NCBI GenBank assembly: GCA_937922805.1
Contig: CALAJV010000011.1
Location: forward strand, 1-64,000
Reading direction: 5' to 3'
Source: an uncultured Acidimicrobiales bacterium
GTDB lineage: Bacteria; Actinomycetota; Acidimicrobiia; Acidimicrobiales; SZUA-35
DNA: 64,000 nt
The translations under genes and the position numbers were made by a program. The notes under the pieces are model-generated. The model saw nothing but the letters and a program-made list of their open reading frames with translations. It was not told the DNA's origin and did no database searches. Below, in pieces: positions 35,814 through 43,229 of this stretch (positions are counted from its first letter, which is position 1; each line of letters opens with the position of its first letter).

Positions 35814-36491
35814 TTGGTTCGGAGCAAATTGGCGGTCAAATTCGGCCAGCTAAACCTACTGATCAAGCCGATTGTCGCTTTGCAGACAGAAAACCTTGAG
35901 AACCTTGTTAAGGATCTGGGCCGTTTTCCTCCCTGTATTAGCAGTATGAAGATTTTGCCTATGGAGCATCCTGAGAACCCGGCAAGTGAGGCAATACCAG
36001 CCCCGCCTTCTGCCGACCCCGCTCCGTTGGTTGGTGACGGGGGAGTATTGACAAGCCGGCAGTCGATTGAAGCGGTTTACCGCTCGGATCACGAACGGCT
36101 ATGGAAATCTCTGCTGGCCTATACCGGCGATCCGGAAATTGCATCCGACGCAGAAGCCGAGACGTTTAGCCAGGCCCTAGCCCGAGGCAACGAACTACGA
36201 GATCCAGCAGCTTGGGTTTGGCGTAGTGCCTTCCGCATCGCCACCGGGATGATGGGGCAACGAAACCGAGCAAGCAGCGATTCAGTCCCTGATGCTGCCA
36301 ACTTGGACGCCCCGCTGGTCGAGTTACTTTCAATGCTCGAAACATTAACCGATCAGCAGCGAGCGATCGTTGTGCTTCGCTATGCCGCTGGACTCCGACC
36401 GTCAGAAATCGCCGATCTGCTCGATACATCACCGTCGGCGGTAAGTGTTCAACTCCACCGCTCTCACGGCCATCTTAGAAAGAAGCTCTAA
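35814..36491 (+). CDS. ECF-type RNA polymerase sigma factor
   Basis: Region 2 is recognisable (SIEAVYRSDHERLWKSLLAYTGDPEIASDAEAETFSQAL) and region 4 is clear (LTDQQRAIVVLRYAAGLRPSEIADLLDTSPSAVSVQLHRS). The TTG at 35814 has a good GGGAGAGA ribosome-binding site, but the first 44 residues it adds are unusual; ATGs at 35946 and 35961 are alternatives that start nearer the conserved part. It is immediately followed, two bases later, by a membrane protein that is the likely anti-sigma partner. The pair lies inside the type VII-like locus and may regulate it. Confidence 0.85.
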   Translation: MVRSKLAVKFGQLNLLIKPIVALQTENLENLVKDLGRFPPCISSMKILPMEHPENPASEAIPAPPSADPAPLVGDGGVLTSRQSIEAVYRSDHERLWKSLLAYTGDPEIASDAEAETFSQALARGNELRDPAAWVWRSAFRIATGMMGQRNRASSDSVPDAANLDAPLVELLSMLETLTDQQRAIVVLRYAAGLRPSEIADLLDTSPSAVSVQLHRSHGHLRKKL

Positions 36492-36493
36492 TA

Positions 36494-37930
36494 ATGGAAT
36501 CGCCCCTTAACGAAGAACAAGGTCCGGCTGGCGATGCGGCTAACGATCAGGACTCGACTGGCATGGTTAACGACTATGACGTCAACACCGCTTCTCGCTT
36601 CTTTGCTCTCAACGCGGTTACTCCTCCCGACGTGTGGAGTCGAGTCGTTCAGCCTGGTCCGACTCCAGTGGCAGAAACTAGCGAGACGGTTTCGATGTCG
36701 GAGCCAATTCAGCCCCAATTGCTCGAATCTGATCTGCGGTCAGTGCCATCGGTCGCAGGACCTCACGCTGCGGCTGTGAGCCGCCGCCCTTTATCCGAGT
36801 CGTTACCCGCAAGTCGGCATCTGGTGTCTATGGCAGCCGTTGTTCTGTTCGCAGTAATTACTGCCGGGGCTGTCTGGGGTCTAACAAGACAGGCCGACAC
36901 CACCGTCGCTGACGGTGGTGGACCAGACGTAGCCACCGAGTTGGCGGCGGCCACCTCAGACGGCGACGACGGAGCGACTGGTAAAAATGGACAAGACGGT
37001 TCTCGCCAAAGTCAATTCGCAGCTGACGATGATGACTCGGTTGACGAATCGGACGACGCCGTAACTGAACCAGAGCAGTTCGAGCTTGATGAATCATCTG
37101 AGCGATCCGACGATGACGACGATTCAGACGAGAAACCGAACACCGACGATTCTGATCGAGACGAAAAGGTCACGACCACCACGGTGGAATCAACTACGGC
37201 CACAACAGTAAAAGAAACCACGACAACTGAGGCGATTACGACGACGACGCCCGATCCCACAGATTTCACCAACATCACCCAAGGGTCGTCCACGACCAAT
37301 GACGAGCGTACGACCACCACGAGCAAAGGTTCGAGTAGTGGCGAGATCATCACGATTCGAGGTTTGCTTACTGAATCGTTCGCCGACTGTCAGGCTTTGA
37401 CGGTTCTTGACCGCAACGGTAATCCTGTTGTGAGTGACGAGCCGGTGACCTGCGATGGCGGTTCCTGGATCCTCGTAAACAACACCCGGATACGGACCGA
37501 GGCCGGAAACGTGATGTCAGGGTATTTCAACAAGCACAAGAAGATCCTGCCTGGCACCATCGTAGAAGTAAAGACGGCAAAGGATCAGTACGGCACACTT
37601 AGTTTGTCATGCGACGGCTGTAGCTATTACGCAGTTGGTGATACGGGAACGAACACATCGGTTATCTCGGGCCGGATCTCTGAAATTGTTCACGAATGTC
37701 CGGTTGGAGACCGAGGCGACGCAACGTCGCAACCCCTTCCAGACTGTCGAGACAATTCGTGGATCGTGGTGAACGGTACAAAGATCGCCACTGCCGGTTT
37801 TGACCGATCTGGGGTTCGATTCAATCGTCACCAGTCGAGTTGGGAGATCGGGATGACTGTTCGAGTCTTCGCCATCGACGCTCCACCGACGCTCAGCTGT
37901 GATCAGTGCAGCGTCAAAATCTTAGGCTAG
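36494..37930 (+). CDS. Membrane-anchored putative anti-sigma factor with two Cys-rich extracellular repeats
   Basis: A 478-residue protein starting two bases after the sigma-factor stop, so translation is probably coupled. A cytoplasmic part of about 110 residues precedes one transmembrane helix (MAAVVLFAVITAGAVWGL). Outside follows a long Asp/Glu- then Thr-rich linker and two related domains of about 85-95 residues. Each domain has an early Cys, a Cys before a Trp (CDGGSWILVN / CRDNSWIVVN), and a closing CxxC (LSCDGCS / LSCDQCS). The domains look like beta-rich OB-type folds. No canonical anti-sigma zinc motif is visible, so the anti-sigma role rests on gene order and topology. The paired cysteines could sense redox state or form disulfides. 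Confidence 0.65.
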   Translation: MESPLNEEQGPAGDAANDQDSTGMVNDYDVNTASRFFALNAVTPPDVWSRVVQPGPTPVAETSETVSMSEPIQPQLLESDLRSVPSVAGPHAAAVSRRPLSESLPASRHLVSMAAVVLFAVITAGAVWGLTRQADTTVADGGGPDVATELAAATSDGDDGATGKNGQDGSRQSQFAADDDDSVDESDDAVTEPEQFELDESSERSDDDDDSDEKPNTDDSDRDEKVTTTTVESTTATTVKETTTTEAITTTTPDPTDFTNITQGSSTTNDERTTTTSKGSSSGEIITIRGLLTESFADCQALTVLDRNGNPVVSDEPVTCDGGSWILVNNTRIRTEAGNVMSGYFNKHKKILPGTIVEVKTAKDQYGTLSLSCDGCSYYAVGDTGTNTSVISGRISEIVHECPVGDRGDATSQPLPDCRDNSWIVVNGTKIATAGFDRSGVRFNRHQSSWEIGMTVRVFAIDAPPTLSCDQCSVKILG

Positions 37931-38012
37931 AGTAACTGTTGCGAGTCGGGCCACTAGGGAATCTCGCCACCGATATCAGCCTCATGGCTGGCAATTCGGC
38001 CCCTCTAAACGA

Positions 38013-38032
38013 CAAGACGCAGTAGCGTCTTG
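38013..38032 (+). terminator. Hairpin before tandem WXG paralogue 2
   Basis: CAAGACGC-AGTA-GCGTCTTG is a perfect 8-base stem with a tetraloop in the 169-base gap. There is no T-run; it could end the sigma/anti-sigma unit or act in the 5' leader of the next gene. Confidence 0.45.
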
Positions 38033-38099
38033 ATTGACGAACTCTTACTTTCGGTCAACCAAATTTGGTGACCGTCAGTATTTGTCGTGAAAGGCAGCG

Positions 38100-38708
38100 A
38101 TGACGCTCCACATGGTCAAGTTAGATGACTTAGAAGCCTGCAGGCTTCGAGTCGATGCAAAAGTCAATAGCATCATGGAAGAACTGGTGGCAATGAATGC
38201 CAACGTCGAGAACACGTTCTTTGTGGGTGAAAACGCAGAAGCGTTCGCAACTCAAATGAATGTTCAAGTCGATGCTTTTGTGGCCACTCAACGGTTGAAC
38301 CTAGACGAGCTTCTGCGCTCAGTTACCGCCAACATGAACGTGGTGGTTACGAAGCTTGGCGGTCAGGCTTGGCCCCCGCCAAATCCTATTGACATCACCA
38401 ATGCTCAAAAAGCTGTGGCTCAAAAAGGTGCAGGGTACGGAATAGAAACTACCGATATGGAATCGCTACAACGCGAAATCCGTCGGCATCTACAGCAGAT
38501 CAGCAATTACTACAACACTATTGGGCCCGAGGCGATCGGCGAGTCGGAGTGGGTGGGGCCCGAGAAGGAAGCAACTGTCGCTATGGTCTCCAGCCAAGTC
38601 CAAGCGGTTATTTTGCCCGACATCGAAACAACGGCTTCGGACCTGGCCTTGGCTCTGGCCCAACAGGTTGCAGCGATGGAAGCATCGGCCCCATCATCAG
38701 TCTGGTAG
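38100..38708 (+). CDS. Tandem WXG100-like protein (two WXG halves), paralogue 2
   Basis: A 202-residue paralogue of the protein at 33615, collinear over its whole length: F41-V-G (FVGENAEAF), the NMNVVVTKLGG joint (79-88), and W151-V-G (EWVGPEKEAT). AAAGG precedes the ATG. Two diverged copies on either side of a candidate cargo and regulator suggest they act as a pair, as Esx proteins do, or as alternative chaperones or substrates. Confidence 0.7.
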   Translation: MTLHMVKLDDLEACRLRVDAKVNSIMEELVAMNANVENTFFVGENAEAFATQMNVQVDAFVATQRLNLDELLRSVTANMNVVVTKLGGQAWPPPNPIDITNAQKAVAQKGAGYGIETTDMESLQREIRRHLQQISNYYNTIGPEAIGESEWVGPEKEATVAMVSSQVQAVILPDIETTASDLALALAQQVAAMEASAPSSVW

Positions 38709-38779
38709 CAAGCGGGTGAACTGCCGTTGTGAAATTGCCGCTCCGAAAATCGGGCTGTTCACGGGCTGTTGATGCGTGA

Positions 38780-38816
38780 CCCTGGGGTTTAGAATCTGTC
38801 GAGTCTGACCCCAGGG
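38780..38816. terminator. Bidirectional terminator candidate
   Basis: CCCTGGGGT and ACCCCAGGG form a perfect 9-base stem around a 19-base loop between the convergent tandem-WXG and response-regulator genes. Confidence 0.55.
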
Positions 38817-38842
38817 GCTCGGTATGGCTTTCCGCGACGTAG

Positions 38843-39544
38843 CTATTCGATTCCGTGCTCAAGCGCGTATCGGACCAGTTCTTGTTTCCGGTTTAGATGC
38901 AGCTTGCCTAAGATGTTCCGAACATGGTTTTCAACGGTCTTCGGCGAGATGAACAGTTCTTCGCCAATCTCTTTGTAGGTATGACCACGAGCAACGTATT
39001 GAAGCACTTCTCGTTCCCGCTCAGATATCGGCTGCACGCCACCAGCGTCTTTGCTCATTCTTCGAAATTCGCCCAACACTAACCCAGCTAGTTGGGCTGA
39101 GAACACCGGCTCGCCGTGGGCGGCTCGCCATAGTTTGTCTCGAAGCTCGTCTGGAGGGGTTGACTTGACCAGGTATCCGCATGCGCCAGCTGCTACCGCA
39201 TCAAGAAGGTCTCGTTCTGCTTCCGACACCGTTAACATCACGATGTTTGTCATCTCACCGCATTCTTTCGCCACCTTAATTCCGCCTCCATGAGGCATGT
39301 TGAGATCGCAAACAACCAGATCTGGTTTGTGCTTTTTGATAGTCGCCACAGCTTCTTTGGCATCGCTGGCTTCACCCACGACATGGAAGTTCTCTCCCAA
39401 ATCGGCTCGGACTCCGGAGCGCCAAATTGGGTGATCGTCAGCTAGCACAACTGTCACATTGGTCTTCCAACTTGATCCGCCAGTGTTCGAACCCTTGTCG
39501 TCTTCAGAGTTGGTGCCATCATCGCTAGGTTTGTCTGCCGTCAT
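38843..39544 (-). CDS. NarL/LuxR-family response regulator
   Basis: A 233-residue regulator: receiver domain (VTVVLADDHPIWRSGV; phosphoacceptor Asp in LVVCDLNMPHGGG; Thr in MLTVSEAE; Lys in YLVKSTPP) and a C-terminal LuxR-type helix-turn-helix (ISEREREVLQYVARGHTYKEIGEEL, then SPKTVENHVRNIL). AGGAG lies just before the ATG. It is downstream of its histidine kinase on the same strand, with 68 bases between. This pairing matches the actinobacterial MacS-type kinase/regulator family. Targets are unknown; it is convergent with the type VII-like locus. Confidence 0.94.
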   Translation of the reverse strand: MTADKPSDDGTNSEDDKGSNTGGSSWKTNVTVVLADDHPIWRSGVRADLGENFHVVGEASDAKEAVATIKKHKPDLVVCDLNMPHGGGIKVAKECGEMTNIVMLTVSEAERDLLDAVAAGACGYLVKSTPPDELRDKLWRAAHGEPVFSAQLAGLVLGEFRRMSKDAGGVQPISEREREVLQYVARGHTYKEIGEELFISPKTVENHVRNILGKLHLNRKQELVRYALEHGIE

Positions 39545-39612
39545 CTGCTCCTGCTCCCGTTTCCCTGTTTCTTATCTATCGGGCGATTGCCTGGTTAGCT
39601 GCACAGTAGTGT

Positions 39613-40851
39613 CTACACCCACATTCGGATCTCGGCCCCTCGGCCGACTCGACCATCTACTTCCACCCGTCCGCCCGCTTCTTCGATGCGAGCCTGAATT
39701 GAGCGAGAAAGGCCTTGGCCGACCTTGATCTTCTCCAGGTCGAACCCGACCCCGTCATCTTTGACCGAGACGAACAACCCGATGGTTCCTTCATTAACGA
39801 GCTCTAGGCCACTGCGGGCTAGTCCGAGTATTCCGTCCATAGCATCAGTTGGTTCGGCATAGACCGTAGCTTTATTGGCTTGGCCATGTTTAGAGGCGTT
39901 GGTTAGCGCCTCAGTTACCGCACCGGTTAAGGCATGGACGCTTTGGGTAGACCCTCGAGGTAGGTCGGGGGCGGTAATCACTTCAACTCGAATCCCGTAT
40001 CGTTGCTCAGCCTTGCGGGCTGCCGATCTAAGGCCAGCGGCCAGATCATCGTCGACTGGGGAGCCTCCGAACAAATACTCACGCAACTCAAGCTCTTGGG
40101 TTCGAGCGAGCTCAACCAGCTCGGTATCTTCGCTTCGCCGCTGAATAACCGCCAGAGTCTGGAGAACGCCGTCGTGAAGAGTTCGAGAGACTTCTTCTCG
40201 GGCCCGAAAGGTTGTGATCGAGTTATCTGCGGCTTCGAGCTTCTTGAGTAAGTAGCCAGTGGTCCATGCAGCAACGGTAAGTAGCACCATGGTGGCCAGA
40301 CGAGTTAAGGATAAGTAGTCCTCCTCGGGGGCAGCGAACGGTAGCCAGCCGACATAGCGAGCTAGCCCAAGCCCGATCCCGGTAATAATTGCGGCCCGCT
40401 GACCAGCAGCGATGGCCGTGGCGAATACGGAGGCGACAACCCAAATCGATGGAATTGATTGGGCATGGTCGGCAAACCCATAGACCCAAACATCGGCGGT
40501 CAGTACAAGGGCGCAGATCGCTATCTCGGTCAAGATCACTCGACGCTTCAGAAAATGATCCGGGTCGGTGCGGTAGTTGATCGTTAAGTAGACAGTAAAG
40601 GCCAACATCAGCCCAACTAACGCAAACCCGGCGACCGGGTGAGCGACCGTTTCTGGAGCGTCCTTAGCAACGTTGCGGCGGTACACCTCCCAGCTGTAGA
40701 TGGCTGACAACCAAAGCCAAGTTAGCCAGCGATAGTGAAGGAGACCGCGAGCTAGCCCGTGTCGAGTGGCCGAGGAAATACGGGCCGGGTACAGCCGCCC
40801 CAAGATGGGGAAGTAGACAGGATCTCTTTCCTGCTCAGCGCGACCGGCCAC
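39613..40851 (-). CDS. Sensor histidine kinase, NarL type (MacS-like)
   Basis: A 412-residue kinase with about five or six transmembrane helices in the first 215 residues, a HisKA_3 dimerisation box with the phosphoacceptor His in REEVSRTLHDGVLQTL, and a HATPase with N-box AVTEALTNASKHG and G box VKDDGVGFDL. The short sensor loops suggest detection within the membrane. On the minus strand the GTG start is 6 bases after TAACGT, a possible leaderless start. It pairs with the response regulator that follows. Confidence 0.93.
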   Translation of the reverse strand: MAGRAEQERDPVYFPILGRLYPARISSATRHGLARGLLHYRWLTWLWLSAIYSWEVYRRNVAKDAPETVAHPVAGFALVGLMLAFTVYLTINYRTDPDHFLKRRVILTEIAICALVLTADVWVYGFADHAQSIPSIWVVASVFATAIAAGQRAAIITGIGLGLARYVGWLPFAAPEEDYLSLTRLATMVLLTVAAWTTGYLLKKLEAADNSITTFRAREEVSRTLHDGVLQTLAVIQRRSEDTELVELARTQELELREYLFGGSPVDDDLAAGLRSAARKAEQRYGIRVEVITAPDLPRGSTQSVHALTGAVTEALTNASKHGQANKATVYAEPTDAMDGILGLARSGLELVNEGTIGLFVSVKDDGVGFDLEKIKVGQGLSRSIQARIEEAGGRVEVDGRVGRGAEIRMWV

Positions 40852-41025
40852 AGACTAACGTTAGACCGGTTGGTAGGTGGTTACATGATTCTTCAGCGTT
40901 CCTGATTGGTTGGAACCTCAACGCGTCGATGGGTTGGCTCTGTTCCGTTGGAGTGATTAGTTCTAGACGGTAGGTTTCGAGCAGATGTGACCCCGCATCG
41001 AAATACGTTTTGAATCGGAGAGATT

Positions 41026-41583
41026 ATGAACCCGCAAGCACTCGCTCAATGTCAAGAGATCGCCAGCCAGGTCTTGTCTGGCGTCAGCGCCGACCAAATG
41101 GAAATGGCCACCCCATGCGCTGACTGGAATGTAGGACAGCTCATCGATCATCTGGTTGGCTCTCAACACTGGGGTCTTAGCGCCATGGAAGGCACGCCTC
41201 CAACCGAGGATGGCAGCGGGTCTTGTCAAGGCGATTACCTCGCTACGTTCCAGGCGGCCGCTCAGGCTTGCACCGCCGCGTTCTCTGAAGAAGGAGCGCT
41301 GGAAAAGATGGTCAATCCAGGCTTCGGTGATATGCCAGGCGCAGCCATGCTTGGCTTGATGATGACCGACACCTTCCAGCATGCTTGGGATCTTGCCACG
41401 GCTACTGGCCAGGACAACAATCTGAACCCTGAGATCGCATCTCAGCTTTTGGCCGCATCCCAACAATCTATTCAGCCAGCTTTTCGGAGTGAAGAAGGCT
41501 CGATCTTCGGCATGGAACAACAAGCTCCCAAAGACGCTAATGCAGCAACGCAGCTAGCCGCCTTCCTTGGTCGCAGCGTTTAG
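41026..41583 (+). CDS. TIGR03086-family protein (DinB / maleylpyruvate isomerase-like)
   Basis: A 185-residue four-helix protein. The TPCADWNVGQLIDHLVG box is the family signature; the His in LIDHL and the later DTFQHAWDLA supply likely metal ligands. Relatives include mycothiol-dependent enzymes, which fits an actinobacterium with a SigR/RsrA thiol system. The actual reaction is unknown. GGAGAG precedes the ATG. It is a single-gene unit. Confidence 0.85.
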   Translation: MNPQALAQCQEIASQVLSGVSADQMEMATPCADWNVGQLIDHLVGSQHWGLSAMEGTPPTEDGSGSCQGDYLATFQAAAQACTAAFSEEGALEKMVNPGFGDMPGAAMLGLMMTDTFQHAWDLATATGQDNNLNPEIASQLLAASQQSIQPAFRSEEGSIFGMEQQAPKDANAATQLAAFLGRSV

Positions 41584-41676
41584 TAGCGCAGAGTTGAGCG
41601 GCTAGCGCCAGCTCGGCCTAGCTCTGGCCGGGCCGGATCAACCACGCTTGCGGATGCACTCAGCCCTTCTCGATTG

Positions 41677-42705
41677 TTACGAACGGGCTGAGTGTAGCTG
41701 CGAGCTAGAGCTCGTACCTCGGACAACGTCGACGCTATCGAGCAGGTGCTGGGCGGTCGCCGCAAGTGAGTGGGCTGCTTCGTTGTCTGAGATCGACAAG
41801 ATTTGAGCCTGGGCCTGATTGACAAAATCGGTTGCTACTTCTAGCGCTGACTCAATTCCGGGGCCGTTGCGAACGCATTCGATCGCGGCCTGCCGATTAG
41901 CTTCGGTCAGTCCATCTTTCAGCAGTCCGAGCAGCGGTTTACCGTCAGGGTGAGCAAGTGTGTGAATGACTGGGAGCGAATAGACCCCTTCAATCATGTC
42001 GTTGCCGGCAGGCTTGCCCAACTGTTCATCAGTAGCGATGACATCGAGAATGTCGTCAACTACTTGGAACGCCATTCCGTACAGTCGCCCGAACTCGGTC
42101 AGTTGATCAATTCTGGCTCGATCAAACTCGGCCACGATTCCGCCGATTCGGGTGGCAGCGGAAAACAACGACGCCGTTTTGCCTGCGATCGAAGGAAAGT
42201 ATTGCTCCTCAGTGCGACTGACATCGTAGAGCGTGCGAAGCTCGGCTACCTGTCCCTTGCAGAGTTCGCCAATAGTCATCGCTAACAGGCCGGCAACTTC
42301 GACTCCTAGGCTGGCTGCAATTTCTGACGCCTTAGCGAGGAGGAAGTCGCCCGCGAGAATTGCCCGTAGGTTTCCCCACCGAGCGTTCACACTCGGTACT
42401 TGGCGTCTGATCTCGGCCTCGTCCATCACATCATCGTGATAGAGCGATCCGACTTGAACCAGTTCGACGGCAACACCGCCCCTGACCACGTCCTCGTGCA
42501 CCTCGGTGCCGTCAGGCAAACCAGTCGAGGCGGCTGCAATCGTGAACAGTGGACGTTGGCGCTTGCCCCCGGCTTTGATCAAATGGGAGGCGATTTCGCT
42601 GAGATAGTCGTTGCCATCGATCTTGACTGTGTCTAGGAGACAGTTTTCGATCCGAGCAGTGTTGTTTTGTGCTGTTGAGAGAGAAGAAAGCGGGGATGCA
42701 GCCAC
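41677..42705 (-). CDS. Trans-polyprenyl diphosphate synthase (long-chain prenyltransferase)
   Basis: A 342-residue all-helical prenyl synthase with both Asp-rich motifs: first in LYHDDVMDEAEIRRQ and second in VVDDILDVIATDEQLGKPAGNDM. GGKRQRP near residue 50 is the isopentenyl-binding site. The residues before the first motif (VELVQVGSLYHDD) are small, which in the family points to a long product such as the menaquinone side chain, but exact length is not predictable. The GTG start at 42705 follows TAGCGT by 6 bases on its strand, a possible leaderless start. Confidence 0.93.
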   Translation of the reverse strand: MAASPLSSLSTAQNNTARIENCLLDTVKIDGNDYLSEIASHLIKAGGKRQRPLFTIAAASTGLPDGTEVHEDVVRGGVAVELVQVGSLYHDDVMDEAEIRRQVPSVNARWGNLRAILAGDFLLAKASEIAASLGVEVAGLLAMTIGELCKGQVAELRTLYDVSRTEEQYFPSIAGKTASLFSAATRIGGIVAEFDRARIDQLTEFGRLYGMAFQVVDDILDVIATDEQLGKPAGNDMIEGVYSLPVIHTLAHPDGKPLLGLLKDGLTEANRQAAIECVRNGPGIESALEVATDFVNQAQAQILSISDNEAAHSLAATAQHLLDSVDVVRGTSSSSQLHSARS

Positions 42706-43229
42706 AAGTCCACGCTAGGCCAGTTCAAGCTCGTGGGCTCAACCGGGCCAACCTTTCCTTACTAGAGCCGAGCAAGAGCCAAATAACACTCATTTTTGAC
42801 TCGGCTCGGACCAATTCAGGGGCTCAAAGAAGCTGTGGACGTTGCCGGCCAGGCGTCTCTCGCTCATAGTCAAGAAACGTAGTGGTACCAATTGCTTGTC
42901 TAATCCACGCCAGTTAGCGGCAAGCTGTCACTCTCTGGCGCAAACCTGGGTACGTAGAGTGGCGTTGGTTCGGATGGTGCCAATTTTTTCGAAGAACGCG
43001 CGAATATCTCGAGGTAAAACGGGGTTATTGAGGCTCTGGGCTCACTATTGGTCGCTCTAATGCCGAATACTAATTACGCCCTCGGCTAAAGTAATCCGCC
43101 CATGCCGAGTAGGCTAGTTGTCCAAACGTGTATAGATATTGACCTGAAAATAACCACCTAGTAGCAGTCAGAGCTGCAATATTGGCTCTCCACCCCGACC
43201 GACTCTCTATCCCCTATTGGGAGACGCAA
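42706..43229. other. Intergenic region upstream of clpC
   Basis: 524 bases with no supported gene between divergent genes. It should carry the clpC promoter. TATAGA at 43131-43136 is a good -10 sequence but no -35 at normal spacing is seen. A CGCCAG/CTGGCG inverted repeat spans 42908-42940. I do not see a CtsR, CIRCE or ClgR operator that I would defend. Confidence 0.4.

Noticed and set aside
43131..43167. clpC promoter from TATAGA or TTGACC
   Set aside because: Neither hexamer has a partner at a normal spacing, so I list only the intergenic region.
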